A stretch of DNA of 64,000 nucleotides from JAAYDY01 sp964500225. GTDB lineage: Bacteria > Planctomycetota > Phycisphaerae > FEN-1346 > JAACEH01. Below, piece after piece: positions 1 to 9,720 of the stretch. The DNA is taken from the NCBI GenBank assembly GCA_964500225.1, contig CAZCOA010000004.1:62001-126000 (forward strand), read 5' to 3'. The translations under genes were made by a program, and so were the position numbers. Positions within the stretch are counted from its first letter, which is position 1; every line of letters begins with the position of its first letter. The notes below the pieces were generated by a model that saw only the letters and a program-made list of their open reading frames with translations, was not told the DNA's origin and searched no databases.

Positions 1-106
1 CGCGCACCACGTCGCCCACACGTTGGGCTTCGTGATACGCCGGAACAAGAGCAACGATTCGCAACGAGTTCCCCTCTCCGCCGACGCATGGACCGCCGGC
101 CGGCAA

Positions 107-1102
107 CTAGGCTTCGGCCTGAAGACAGTCAGCGCCCTGGAGATGTGCCGAATACAGGGCCCGCTGCACACGATCCAGCAGCAGCGTCGCGTTGGCGTCG
201 TCGCCTCGCATGGACGTCACACCGATGCTGGCCGTAATGCGACTGTCGTGAGGCCCGATGGCCGCGGTACGCACCGCGTCGAGGATGCGCTGTCCTGCCC
301 TGGCGGCCCCCCGAATGTCCGTGTCGGGCAGCGCCACCAGCAGTTCGTCCAGGCCGAAGCGACCCAGGAAGTCGATGCCGCGGAGGTGAACCCTCACTTC
401 GTCCACGAATGCCTTGAACAGTTCGTCGGCGGCATTCTGGCCGTTGGTGCGCTTGAATCGCATGAAGTTGTCGATGTCAATCAGCAGCAGCGACAGAGGC
501 TGACCGTGACGCCGGGCCCGGGCCATCTCGTCATTGAGCCTCGTGCAGAAGAACTCGAAAGCCCAGACGCCGGTGGCCGGATCGACCACCTGCATCCGCC
601 GCCGCTCGTCGTAGAGCTGGCATCGTCCGTGGCAGGCGGCGGCCAGACGCGACACCAGTTGGAGGACAAGCTGGTGGTCGGCGGTGAAGTAGGACGGCTG
701 ATCGCTTGTGGCCACAACGAAGCCGCAGGGACGGTGCATCTCGATAATCGGCGTGGCGATCAGCGATCCGTGCGAGTTCTCCAGCCGCAGCGGCCCGACG
801 GCCGGATCTTGCGGGTCGATTTTCTCGATCAACACGTCGTGGCCCCCGTCGAGCACTCGAGCGATGGACGGCGCCTCGGGGTCCAGGGCGGCGTGGTTGA
901 TGAACGTCGCGCTGAGCCCGTGGCTGCCGACAATCTTGAGCTGGGAGCGGTTGTCCGCCAACATCACAATGGCGACCGCCCGCGGCTTCAGGAGCGAGAA
1001 GGCCACATGGGCCAGGCCGCTAAGCCCCTCTTCCAGCGACCAGGAGCCGCTGATCCTCTGACAGGCTCCTAACAACCGCTGACAGACCTCCTTGAAATCC
1101 AT
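107..1102 (-). CDS. GAF-GGDEF domain protein, degenerate diguanylate cyclase
   Basis: A cytoplasmic signalling protein of 331 residues with no membrane segment. Residues about 25-155 look like a GAF sensor domain and residues about 165-331 like a GGDEF domain, with DPATGV at 174 and LIDIDNF at 207-213. The signature that should read GGDEF/GGEEF is GLDEL at 250-254, so the second glycine and the final aromatic are changed. GGDEF proteins make cyclic di-GMP from two GTP; with this site the enzyme may be weak or inactive and act as a GTP or c-di-GMP sensor, which is inference. I chose the ATG at 1102, preceded by GGAG at 1112-1115, over an upstream TTG at 1117. Its ligand is unknown. Confidence 0.8.
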   Translation of the reverse strand: MDFKEVCQRLLGACQRISGSWSLEEGLSGLAHVAFSLLKPRAVAIVMLADNRSQLKIVGSHGLSATFINHAALDPEAPSIARVLDGGHDVLIEKIDPQDPAVGPLRLENSHGSLIATPIIEMHRPCGFVVATSDQPSYFTADHQLVLQLVSRLAAACHGRCQLYDERRRMQVVDPATGVWAFEFFCTRLNDEMARARRHGQPLSLLLIDIDNFMRFKRTNGQNAADELFKAFVDEVRVHLRGIDFLGRFGLDELLVALPDTDIRGAARAGQRILDAVRTAAIGPHDSRITASIGVTSMRGDDANATLLLDRVQRALYSAHLQGADCLQAEA

Positions 1103-1138
1103 GGCGACGGTCTCCAAGAGATGCCCCCTCTATAGTTC

Positions 1139-1167
1139 AATGTAGCCCAAGGTTCTACCCAAGTCAA
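1139..1167 (-). promoter_or_regulatory. Sigma-70-like promoter of the GGDEF gene
   Basis: On the minus strand TTGACT (1162-1167) and TACATT (1139-1144) are separated by 17 bases, a close fit to vegetative -35 and -10 boxes. The predicted transcript would have a leader of about 30 bases before the ATG at 1102. Seen by eye only. Confidence 0.45.
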
Positions 1168-1239
1168 CGGATGTATGCATCTGAGATGTGGTGGTAGTGT
1201 CGCAATTCCAATGGGCACACGGCATCGTCGCAGGACCCC

Positions 1240-1460
1240 GTGGCCGTCACCGCACTCGGATTCGCCGTGATCACCAGCTTCACCCTATTCGAGTTCATTG
1301 CCGCCATTGCGGGCCTCGCGCTGGAGCACGTGCCTGTAAGCGTGTCTGCGACGCCTCTTTCACCTTCGGTGGCATGGGCATGGGCGTGCTGGCCCTGTTG
1401 CTCAGCGTCCCCGCCACAATCCTGAGCATTGCCATCACGGTGCAGGAAATGGAGCGTCAC
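1240..1460 (+). pseudogene. Possible frameshifted remnant of a small two-helix membrane protein
   Basis: The 375-base gap 1168-1542 has no intact gene. From the GTG at 1240 one frame encodes a hydrophobic stretch (AVTALGFAVITSFTLFEF and on) that then turns into cysteine/tryptophan-rich nonsense. The next frame carries, from about 1355, a second hydrophobic stretch (GMGVLALLLSVPATILSIAI). Joined by a one-base shift near 1345 these would give a two-helix protein reminiscent of DUF4190. It could equally be chance hydrophobicity in GC-rich DNA, and I see no clear ribosome binding site. Confidence 0.25.
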
Positions 1461-1542
1461 CTGTGGTGCGACACGGCGTTCTGTGGTACAAGAAAGCCTC
1501 GCGTAGGAGTGGGTCCGCTTGGCCGCACTTGGGAGCCGACAC

Positions 1543-3078
1543 ATGGAGTGCATGACGCTTGTCGTGGCCGCCGACCGCGAGGTCGGCCGCTGCTACCGTT
1601 TCTGGACCGTCGCCAACTGGAATCGCCCATTTCGCCTGCTCGACGCTGCGACCATGGCTGATCTGCCGCGGCGTGCTCCATTCATTAGGGAGCTGAACTG
1701 TGTGTATCTGCTGGGCGGCCGCACACGCGAGCACAATTGCTGGTATCAGGGGCTCGGCCCCGACGGCCGCGTCCGCGCCGACTTCAGCGGCATGATTGCA
1801 CAGCTTCGGGCCGCCATCGACCATGGGTACACGCCGTGGATCGTCCTCGACAATGTGCCCTACGGCATGAGCGATCCGCCGACGGAACATTTCTACGGCA
1901 ACACGTCACCTCCGTCCGACGAGCGCATCTGGCACGAATATGTTCGCCTGGCGGTCGAGGCCATGGTCCGTGCTTTCGGACGCCAGACAGTGGGTCGCTG
2001 GTGGTTTCGCGTGGGCACCGAACCGGATCTGTTCCCCGGACACTGGTGCGGCACCAAGAAACAGTATTTCGCCCACTACGACTTCACCGTTGATGCGGTC
2101 CTGGGCGTTCTGCCCGAGGCCATGATCGGCCCTGGAAACATCCTCAACCCGGTCGAAGGCGAATACGGCATCATCGTCAAGGACCAGTGGGGCCTGGAGA
2201 TCATCGACCATGCCGCCACGGGACGCAACGCCTGTACCGGCGGCATCGGTACGCCCCTGCGCTGGTTCTCCTGCTCGTGGTACGGCCGCGTGGGCGTTCC
2301 GCTGTCGATGTTCGACAAGGCCGTGGGGATGATGCGTGACCGCCTGCGGCGGTATCCGGACTTGGCTGACGTTCCCATCGTGGTCGGCGAGTTCGCGGTG
2401 CTTCACGACGAGCAGGGCCGCCGGCTCTATGACGGCGACTGTACCGAGTGGGCCGCAAGCTTCTACGCCGGCATCGCCGACCGCGTTTACACGTATGGCG
2501 TGAGGCACGTCTATGAGTGGGCCGAGACCACCGATGGCGTTTATCACCCGCGCGCCCAGGTCATCGAGATGCTGAACCGGATGGCAGACGGCCGACGGCT
2601 CGCAGTCGATCCGCCCCAACGGGCAGATGCCGACTGCGGCCTGATTGCCTGCCGCAAGGAGGCAGACGTGTTCCTGCTGGCCTACAATCACGCGAGCGAC
2701 CGCGAACCGAAAGTCCCACGGCACATGCGCATCGCCCTTAACGGAACGGGCCTTCCCGCGGGAACCATGGTGCGTCGAACCGAATGGTCCATCGACGAGT
2801 ATCACGGGGTCTGGGCGCGGGCGTTCGAGGCCGATTGTCGCGCAGCAGGGATCGAGCCGCTGGCTCAGGCCGGCCGGTACGAGGGCAGCCCCTGGCATCT
2901 CTACGGGGAAGCCGGCGAGCGGGTCTTTGCCGCCCATCGCGAGTGCTATGCCGCTCTGGCCACATTGCCTGTTACGCGGGAAGACGCGCTTGTTGCGGGG
3001 CCGAACGGCGATATCGCCCTAGACCTGGACATCCCCGGACACGGCGTGCGGCTCATCCGCCTGACGCCAGCACACTGA
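1543..3078 (+). CDS. GH39-like glycoside hydrolase family protein
   Basis: A 511-residue protein resembling the TIM-barrel of GH39/GH5-clan enzymes such as beta-xylosidases. The sequence WWFRVGTEPDLF places a candidate acid/base Glu at 160, in the position of the clan's NEP motif, here TEP. IVVGEF puts a candidate nucleophile Glu at 283. The family cleaves beta-linked xylosides or related glycans; the substrate cannot be read from sequence. There is no signal peptide, so an intracellular role on imported oligosaccharides is plausible. I chose the ATG at 1543, with GGGAG seven bases upstream, over the TTG at 1519. The gene converges with the greA-like gene, with a 22-base gap. Confidence 0.7.
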   Translation: MECMTLVVAADREVGRCYRFWTVANWNRPFRLLDAATMADLPRRAPFIRELNCVYLLGGRTREHNCWYQGLGPDGRVRADFSGMIAQLRAAIDHGYTPWIVLDNVPYGMSDPPTEHFYGNTSPPSDERIWHEYVRLAVEAMVRAFGRQTVGRWWFRVGTEPDLFPGHWCGTKKQYFAHYDFTVDAVLGVLPEAMIGPGNILNPVEGEYGIIVKDQWGLEIIDHAATGRNACTGGIGTPLRWFSCSWYGRVGVPLSMFDKAVGMMRDRLRRYPDLADVPIVVGEFAVLHDEQGRRLYDGDCTEWAASFYAGIADRVYTYGVRHVYEWAETTDGVYHPRAQVIEMLNRMADGRRLAVDPPQRADADCGLIACRKEADVFLLAYNHASDREPKVPRHMRIALNGTGLPAGTMVRRTEWSIDEYHGVWARAFEADCRAAGIEPLAQAGRYEGSPWHLYGEAGERVFAAHRECYAALATLPVTREDALVAGPNGDIALDLDIPGHGVRLIRLTPAH

Positions 3079-3100
3079 GCGATGCGCGATGACCGCGCTG

Positions 3101-5323
3101 TCACGGCGTCTGCGCTGCGACGTGGCGAATCGCCTGAATCTCCCACGCCCGTTTGCCCGCATCGACCGCAAACTCCACCGTATCACCGACCTTCTTGCCC
3201 ATGAACGCCAGCGCCAGGGGCGAGCGGTACGAAAACACGTTATTCTGCGGCGCGGCGTCCCACGGCCCCAAGAACGTCATCGTCTCGGTCTTGCCGCTGC
3301 CGACGTCTCGAACCGTGACGACGCTGCCGACGGTGACGTGGTCGCCGGTCGCCATAGTGGCACCGATCAGCCGCGCCATCTTCATGTCGGCTTCCATCCG
3401 CGCCGCCTTCTCGGCCAGAAGGTTTCGCTCTTCCAACGCAGCGGTGAATTCCGCGTTCTCGCTCAGGTCGCCGAACGCCGCCGCCTCGCCAATAGCCTTG
3501 GCGTTGGCTGCCATCTTGATGTTAACCAAGTGGGCGAACTCCTGCTGGTGCCGCTGAAGTCCCTCGGCTGTCGTGTAGATGACGTCGTCCTGCTCCCACG
3601 GAGGCACGTCCTTCAGGAAGAGGTTGCCATGCGTGCGCGTAACCAGGTCGAGTACCCTCAGGCGCGCGTGCTCACCAAGAACGAAGTTGCGGACGGCGGC
3701 GTGATGCACACGCCATGCTCCGTGGTCGTCCGCCTCCTTCAGCACCGTGTACAGGTACTCATAGTCTTTCTGTGACAGTGCCGACCGCAGTTGTGACAGG
3801 ATAGCCTTTTGCTGGTCCTTGTCGAATGTCGTGTCGCGGGCCAGGCTGCCAATCGCTACCAGCAGCGCCACGGCTACATCGAGCCCTTTCAGCGAGCCGG
3901 TAACCTCGGGGAACCTGCCTGCGGCCATGGCCCGCCAGAGCCAGGCCACGGCATAGGGATAGCGCTCGGGCCGTGTGAGAATGAGCTGAATCGCCTGCCG
4001 CACGTCGGCCGCGAAACCGTGTTCCTGGAGCCCCTGGACGACCCACTCGCAGACCCCCTGCGACGCGCCGGGCATGACGGCAAGCCACACATCGTGCCAC
4101 CCGGAATGCAGGGTGTCGCGCACATAACTCAGCAAGCACCTGACCAGGTCGTCGCTCCCGACCGGCCTCAGCCATGTGGACAAATCCGCCACGCCCGAGA
4201 GCACCGATTCCAGGGCGTTGGGCTTCCCCTCGGGCATATCGGGCATGTGCCGCCGCAGTTCGGCCATGAGGGCCAGCGCGGCCACGGCCATGACCGGTTC
4301 GCGCTCGCGCCACGACTCGAACCGGTCCATCAACTCGCGGCCAAAGTGCCGTATGACCTCCGGATGCGCCGGCCGGCTGCCGCACTCGTTCAGATACGTC
4401 AACACGGTGGTCAACTTCTGCTCTGCTGTCGCCGCGATATCAAAAGCTGCGCGAAGCTCGTCCTCGTAGGCGACCGGCCGATTGCGCAGAAACAGCCACG
4501 GCTGCGCGTCGTCCGACATCTCGATCATTGGATCGCGCCGGCACTGCACCTTGGCCTCGGCCCACCACTTTGCCCACGCCGGCCCGGAAATGAGCGGTTT
4601 CAGGTGCTCCTTGAGTTCCTTCAATTCCAGCCGCGGCCCGTAGGTGCCTAGCACCGTCTTGATCAGTTCCGCCGGTGTCTCGGCGGCCATACGATTCAGG
4701 CCCTCGCGGTCTTTGACCAGCCGCGACCGCAGGTCGGTATCGGGTACCGGGTCCAATTTGTCCAGAGCCAGCCGGTCGTACGTGCGCGATCGGTCGTCGA
4801 ACGTCACTTCGAGGGTCTTGCTCGCAGCGTCCAGCCGGATCACCTGTCCCAGCTTTCCGAGCTGAGTATCCACCACGCATGTCCCCGGTCGCAGCTGAAG
4901 CAACCGATCGAACCGCTTCACGGCCGTGGCGAAAGGAATCCCCGCATGGAGGACCGTCATCGCGGCCATGGTGCCGATGTCGCCGCAATCGCCGTAGGCG
5001 GCCTCGTACGCGCCGGCCACCTCCTGACGCAGGCTGCTGCTGCCTTCGAGCCACCCCGCCGCCTGTCGCACCAGGTCCAGTCCGGCCGCGGCGCCCTGGC
5101 GCTCGATCACCTGTGACAGCAGAAACCAGAACAGCGAATCCGCCACGCCACTCTGATCGCGACGGCTCACGGCCTCGACCACCGCCATCAGCCCCGGAAC
5201 GTCGGCATCCTCGCGCGCCACCGCCTCCAGCCAAAGGGCCTCCAGCTCGTCGAACCGTTTCTTGGTCACCAGCTTCCGCAACCGAGTCACGTCCGCTTGT
5301 GCATCACCGGGCATTTCCGTCAT
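3101..5323 (-). CDS. greA: Long GreA/GreB-family transcript cleavage factor with large N-terminal extension
   Basis: The last ~150 of 740 residues are a GreA unit: a coiled-coil hairpin carrying GDLSENAEF (normally GDLSENAEY), whose acidic tip enters the RNA polymerase secondary channel, followed by the FKBP-like domain ending KVGDTVEFAVDAGKRAWEI. GreA rescues backtracked polymerase by stimulating RNA cleavage. Ordinary GreA is about 158 residues; here ~590 residues precede it, helical and without a motif I recognise except a small beta-rich KOW/Tudor-like stretch near residues 125-175. Chlamydial GreA has a comparably long form. I chose the ATG at 5323, with GAGG seven bases upstream, over the in-frame codons back to 5437. 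Confidence 0.85.
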   Translation of the reverse strand: MTEMPGDAQADVTRLRKLVTKKRFDELEALWLEAVAREDADVPGLMAVVEAVSRRDQSGVADSLFWFLLSQVIERQGAAAGLDLVRQAAGWLEGSSSLRQEVAGAYEAAYGDCGDIGTMAAMTVLHAGIPFATAVKRFDRLLQLRPGTCVVDTQLGKLGQVIRLDAASKTLEVTFDDRSRTYDRLALDKLDPVPDTDLRSRLVKDREGLNRMAAETPAELIKTVLGTYGPRLELKELKEHLKPLISGPAWAKWWAEAKVQCRRDPMIEMSDDAQPWLFLRNRPVAYEDELRAAFDIAATAEQKLTTVLTYLNECGSRPAHPEVIRHFGRELMDRFESWREREPVMAVAALALMAELRRHMPDMPEGKPNALESVLSGVADLSTWLRPVGSDDLVRCLLSYVRDTLHSGWHDVWLAVMPGASQGVCEWVVQGLQEHGFAADVRQAIQLILTRPERYPYAVAWLWRAMAAGRFPEVTGSLKGLDVAVALLVAIGSLARDTTFDKDQQKAILSQLRSALSQKDYEYLYTVLKEADDHGAWRVHHAAVRNFVLGEHARLRVLDLVTRTHGNLFLKDVPPWEQDDVIYTTAEGLQRHQQEFAHLVNIKMAANAKAIGEAAAFGDLSENAEFTAALEERNLLAEKAARMEADMKMARLIGATMATGDHVTVGSVVTVRDVGSGKTETMTFLGPWDAAPQNNVFSYRSPLALAFMGKKVGDTVEFAVDAGKRAWEIQAIRHVAAQTP

Positions 5324-5603
5324 CCGCCGTCCTCGCTCCATGACTCTGTGCATGACACTCCAACCGGTCCAGCCCCAGGAGTCTATACTGCGACCGCCCA
5401 TCGGACAAGGGTTTGTCGAAACGACAGACGGTCGCAACGACCTCGGCTACGCCCAACGCCGGTTCGCCCGCCCGACTGGGGAAGCCGATGTGGATGACCG
5501 GATTTGCGGAACCCCGCCGCCGGCAACCGGGGTTGAACCATCGTGCGGCTGGCCGGCGCTGTCGCCGCAAACGCTGGGACATTTCTGAACGGGAGTTGGA
5601 AAG

Positions 5604-8303
5604 ATGCGAACGACTTTGGTCGTTGTTGCCGCCACGACAGTATTCGCGGGGTGGGGCCTGACGGAAGCGGTCGTCGGGCAACCGGCTGCCGCAAGCGTCA
5701 CGGTGCTCGACACCTACAGCGTCTGGCGACTCTACCAGACGCTTAAACCGCCCGTGCTGGACCTCGACGGCGGCCTGACGCCGGTGATGACGCCGCTCGA
5801 CTGGCTGAACCGCGACACACCCGACGTGCCCGCCGGGTGGCCCCAGCCCGACTTCGACGATACGACGTGGCTCCGCGGCTCGGCCCGTAGCGCCGCCCAG
5901 ACGCCGTACCTGGCGCGGTTGTGCCTGCGCGCGAAATTCGAAGTGACCGACCCGTCACAGGTCGGGCCGCTGAGCCTGAACCTGGCCTACTACGGCGGCG
6001 CGGTGGTCTATGTCAACGGCCATGAGATTGCTCGCAAGAATGTGGTGGGATCCGGCAAGGCCGAATTGGCCGAGGGATATCCTCCGGAGGCGTTTCTGAC
6101 CGAGGACGGCAAGATCGTTCCCAGTGGTTGGGTTCGCGAGCGGTACAAAAGCGCTATGGCAGCGCGGCGCCGCGAGTTCAACGATATTGCAATTCCCGCC
6201 GACAAGTTGCGCAAGGGCATGAACGTGATTGCCGTGGAGCTGGTGCGGTCGCCCTATCACAAGGTGGTGGACGAGAAGAAAGATACGGAGCTCAACGAGC
6301 AAAGCCGCCTGAACAAGGGCGTACCATACGACCTGAGCTGGAATACCTGCGAAATGCTCGGCGTTCAGTTGACGGCCCAGGGCGAAAGCGGGCTGGTGCC
6401 CAACGTCGCGCGGCCCGACGGACTGCAACTCTGGAACAGCGATATCCTGATCCCCGACTTCGAGTCCGACCAGGGCGACCGCTGCGAGCCGCTGCGCCCC
6501 ATTGCCATCAAGGGCGCCCGCAACGGCTGGTTCTCGGGAAAAATCGTCGTTGGATCCACGGAGGCAATTGAAGGGTTGAAGGCCGTGTGCAGCGACCTCC
6601 GCCAAGGCAACGCCACCGTCCACGCCTCGGCCGTCCGCATCCGCTACGGCTACAACTGGGGCGGCAGCGTCAACCGCTACAGCGAGTCGGTCCGAGGCCA
6701 AGCGCCCCTGATTGACGCCCTGCTCGAATCCCCGCCGGCCACATTCCCGGCCACCCGCTACGGTACGGTGGTTCCCATCTGGCTGACAGTGAGGATCCCG
6801 GCGGATGCCAGACCCGGCACCTACATCGGAGAATTGACTATCACCGCCAAAGATCACCCACCGCGGAAAGTCGCGGTGACGCTGCATGTCGCCGACTGGA
6901 CGCTGCCCAATGTCGAGGATCGGCGCACCTGGGTCGAGCTGATCCAGTCGCCCGATTCCCTTGCTGCCGAATACGATCTGCCGCTCTGGTCCGACAGGCA
7001 CTGGGACATGATTGCCCAGTCGCTGCGACTGATCGGCGAGGTCGGCAACCGTGTCGCCTACGTGCCCTTGATCTGCCACACCAACTCGGGCAATGAACAG
7101 TCCATGGTTCGGTTCGTCAAGAAGACCGACGGCTCGTGGGGCTTCGACTTCTCGGTCATGGACAAGTACCTGGACTTGGTGCAGCAGAAGATGGGCCGCC
7201 CGGTCTTCACGGTTTTCACGGCATGGGAAATCTACTTGCAGCCGCCGGACAAGGAAGTCGTCATCAACGAGAGCGACAGCGACTACGTGCGCATGGAGAA
7301 ATCGTGGGCGGCCGCCCGTTGGGATCTTCGCGACAAGGGCCCGGCGGTCACGGTGGTAAATCCAGAAAGCGGCCAAGTGGAGACCGTTTACCTGCCTCGT
7401 TACGAAACGCCGCAGGCCAAGGTCATCTGGAAATCCCTGTTTGACGAGTTGCACAAGCGGATGGCCCAGCGCGGCATCGAGGACACAATGCGGCTGGGGA
7501 TGGCCTCCGACGTCTGGCCCAGCACAGAAGAGCTGACCGTCCTCCAGGAGGTCTCCGGGAACCTGGAGTGGGTAATGCACACACACGGCGGCGTCAGTCG
7601 CATCGGTCGCAAGATGCGCGGCATCGCCGACGTCAGTTACATCGCCTATGTATGGGACGTCAAGTACGCCCCCGATCCGTCCGAGGGCCGCGTGTACGGC
7701 TGGAAGATGCCCGGGCTGATGGCCCAATTCCGCCGATTCCAGGCGCTTAATACCATGTCGCCGTCGGCCCTGATGCACTTCAGCGAACTGAACATCACGG
7801 GATACCAGCGCGGTCTCGGTCGCATCGGCGCCGACTTCTGGGCGTCGTTCAAGGACAAACGCGGCCGGCGCAGCGGATACGTCTGGAGCCGCTATCCTCA
7901 GAGTCTGTGGCATAGCCTCAACCTCAGCAGCCACATGCTCGTCCCGGGGCCCGATGGGCCGGTGGCTTCCACCCGGCTGGAATATCTCCGCGAAGGCATC
8001 CAGCAGTGCGAGGCGCGAATTGCCATCGAGCGCGTCCTGACCGACGAGGCCCTCAAGGCCAAGCTCGGCCAGGATCTGGCGAAGCGGTGCCAGGACGTTC
8101 TCGACGAGCGACTCAGGGAAATCTGGAGAGCCGGCAGTGACATGAACCTGACCGGCCGCGACTACGCCTCGTCGAAGCTGACCGGCGACTCCTACGGCGG
8201 CGTGGCCGGCCATTGCTGGTTCGCCGGCTCCGGGTGGCTGGACCGAACCCAACAGTTTTACGAACTGGCCGGCGAGGTGACACGAAAGATCGACGCGCGC
8301 TAG
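5604..8303 (+). CDS. Secreted DUF4091/GH123-like glycoside hydrolase-like protein
   Basis: An 899-residue protein that begins with a signal peptide (hydrophobic residues 4-20, likely cleavage before about residue 30), so it is exported. Residues ~90-150 look like a jelly-roll galactose-binding fold (LYYGGAVVYVNGHEI-like). Residues ~390-440 are a beta-sandwich of the type preceding DUF4091/GH123 catalytic domains, containing PIWLTVRIPADARPGTY. A large TIM-barrel-like domain follows with WEIYLQPPD and DVWPS motifs. Similar proteins are common in Planctomycetota and Lentisphaerae and are presumed polysaccharide degraders. The catalytic residues are not certain. Transcription probably ends at the hairpin at 8347. 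Confidence 0.7.
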   Translation: MRTTLVVVAATTVFAGWGLTEAVVGQPAAASVTVLDTYSVWRLYQTLKPPVLDLDGGLTPVMTPLDWLNRDTPDVPAGWPQPDFDDTTWLRGSARSAAQTPYLARLCLRAKFEVTDPSQVGPLSLNLAYYGGAVVYVNGHEIARKNVVGSGKAELAEGYPPEAFLTEDGKIVPSGWVRERYKSAMAARRREFNDIAIPADKLRKGMNVIAVELVRSPYHKVVDEKKDTELNEQSRLNKGVPYDLSWNTCEMLGVQLTAQGESGLVPNVARPDGLQLWNSDILIPDFESDQGDRCEPLRPIAIKGARNGWFSGKIVVGSTEAIEGLKAVCSDLRQGNATVHASAVRIRYGYNWGGSVNRYSESVRGQAPLIDALLESPPATFPATRYGTVVPIWLTVRIPADARPGTYIGELTITAKDHPPRKVAVTLHVADWTLPNVEDRRTWVELIQSPDSLAAEYDLPLWSDRHWDMIAQSLRLIGEVGNRVAYVPLICHTNSGNEQSMVRFVKKTDGSWGFDFSVMDKYLDLVQQKMGRPVFTVFTAWEIYLQPPDKEVVINESDSDYVRMEKSWAAARWDLRDKGPAVTVVNPESGQVETVYLPRYETPQAKVIWKSLFDELHKRMAQRGIEDTMRLGMASDVWPSTEELTVLQEVSGNLEWVMHTHGGVSRIGRKMRGIADVSYIAYVWDVKYAPDPSEGRVYGWKMPGLMAQFRRFQALNTMSPSALMHFSELNITGYQRGLGRIGADFWASFKDKRGRRSGYVWSRYPQSLWHSLNLSSHMLVPGPDGPVASTRLEYLREGIQQCEARIAIERVLTDEALKAKLGQDLAKRCQDVLDERLREIWRAGSDMNLTGRDYASSKLTGDSYGGVAGHCWFAGSGWLDRTQQFYELAGEVTRKIDAR

Positions 8304-8346
8304 TCTGCGCACAACAACCATCCTGGCGGGCTACGATTCCGGAACC

Positions 8347-8378
8347 TGACGGTCCGCACCGTCACGGGCATATTTTTC
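8347..8378 (+). terminator. Hairpin terminator after the secreted hydrolase gene
   Basis: A perfect 7-bp inverted repeat, TGACGGT (8347-8353) and ACCGTCA (8358-8364), with a four-base loop lies 43 bases after the stop codon, with TATTTTTC starting seven bases past the stem. The gap between stem and T run is longer than ideal, so this may also be a regulatory hairpin. Confidence 0.45.
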
Positions 8379-8565
8379 ATGGTCACACAGGCCCGGCCAC
8401 GCCCGCCGGTTCCTTGTCCAACGCGCCCTCGTGCGCCCCTGTCGAAGACCGGCTCAGTCGCGGGCGCCTCTGGGCTGCCATGTAGCTCTTTTGACCTTGC
8501 CCATGCGGTCGGCTCGCCGTATACTGCCGTGCTACACTTGCGACCCGCTTGAGGATGTGGACTGC

Positions 8566-9720
8566 ATGCCGAATGTTGTGATTCTAGGGTCAACCGGTTC
8601 GATCGGCCGCGCTGCCCTTGACGTCGTCGAGGCGCTCGGCGGCGGCTATCGCGTCGTGGCTCTGGCCGCCCGCGACAGTGTCGAACTGCTGGCGGACCAA
8701 GTGCGGCGATTCTCCCCGCCCTACGTTTCCGTGAACACCGACGCGGCCCGTCAACGGCTGCTGGACCTGACCGGCTCCCTTCCAGGAACCGACGTGCTCG
8801 TCGGAGCCGCCACCGAACTGGCCCGCCTGCCGGAAGCCGACATCGTGCTCCTGGCCATGGTCGGAGCGGTGGGGCTGGAGCCGGCTGTCGCGGCCGTCAC
8901 CGCCGGCAAGCGCCTGGCCCTGGCCAACAAAGAGGCCCTGGTCATGGCCGGCCACTTGGTCACGCAGGCGGCGGCCGCCCATGGCGCCGAGCTCCTGCCC
9001 GTGGATAGCGAGCACTCGGCTGTTTTTCAGGCCCTTCACGCAGGCAGGCACGAGGAAATCGATCACATCGTCCTGACCGCCAGTGGAGGCCCGTTCTACC
9101 GCCTGCCGGCCGACCGGCTGGCCGGCGTCACGCCCGAGCAGGCCCTGGCTCATCCCACGTGGCAGATGGGGCCGAAGGTGACCATCGACTCGGCCACCCT
9201 CATGAACAAGGCCCTCGAGATCATCGAGGCCCGTTGGCTGTTCGACCTGCGCGCCGATCAGATTGAAGTCATGGTCCATCCTCAGTCGATAGTTCACTCG
9301 GTTGTTGCGTTCGTGGACGGGTCCAGCATCGCGCAGCTCGGCGTGCCCGACATGCAGACGCCGATTCAGTACGCCCTGACATACCCCAGCCGGCAACGCG
9401 GTCTGTCGGCCATGCTCGACCTGGCCGCCGCCGCATCGCTCACGTTCGAGCGGCCCGACATGGACCGTTTTCCGGCTCTGCGGCTGGGATTCCACGTGGC
9501 GGCCACCGGCGGCACTTCCGGCGCCGTCCTCAACGCCGCCAACGAGGTGGCTGTGGCGGCGTTCCGCGAGGGACGCTTGCGTTTCGACCAGATCGTCAAC
9601 GTGGTCCAGCAAACGCTCGACCGCCATACCGTCACTGCCAGGCCGGACCTGGCCGCGGTCCTCGAAGCCGACGCATGGGCCAGAAAGGTTGCTCACGAAT
9701 GCCTGACGTGCCAAATGTGA
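8566..9720 (+). CDS. dxr: 1-deoxy-D-xylulose 5-phosphate reductoisomerase
   Basis: Dxr converts 1-deoxy-D-xylulose 5-phosphate to 2-C-methyl-D-erythritol 4-phosphate with NADPH, the committed step of the MEP isoprenoid pathway, in the cytoplasm. The protein is 384 residues, the usual size. It starts with the nucleotide-binding loop GSTGSIG (8-14), and carries ANKEALVMAG, the metal-binding DSEHSA segment and GPKVTIDSATLMNKALE. The ATG at 8566 is preceded by GAGG; the open frame extends upstream but without homologous sequence. Its end overlaps the start of rseP, the common dxr-rseP pairing of bacteria, which suggests translational coupling. Confidence 0.96.
   Translation: MPNVVILGSTGSIGRAALDVVEALGGGYRVVALAARDSVELLADQVRRFSPPYVSVNTDAARQRLLDLTGSLPGTDVLVGAATELARLPEADIVLLAMVGAVGLEPAVAAVTAGKRLALANKEALVMAGHLVTQAAAAHGAELLPVDSEHSAVFQALHAGRHEEIDHIVLTASGGPFYRLPADRLAGVTPEQALAHPTWQMGPKVTIDSATLMNKALEIIEARWLFDLRADQIEVMVHPQSIVHSVVAFVDGSSIAQLGVPDMQTPIQYALTYPSRQRGLSAMLDLAAAASLTFERPDMDRFPALRLGFHVAATGGTSGAVLNAANEVAVAAFREGRLRFDQIVNVVQQTLDRHTVTARPDLAAVLEADAWARKVAHECLTCQM

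Noticed and set aside
5955..8321. A 788-residue open frame on the minus strand.
   Set aside because: It lies wholly antisense to the secreted hydrolase gene, which has a signal peptide and family motifs. The antisense frame has no recognisable domain and is a codon-bias shadow of GC-rich DNA.
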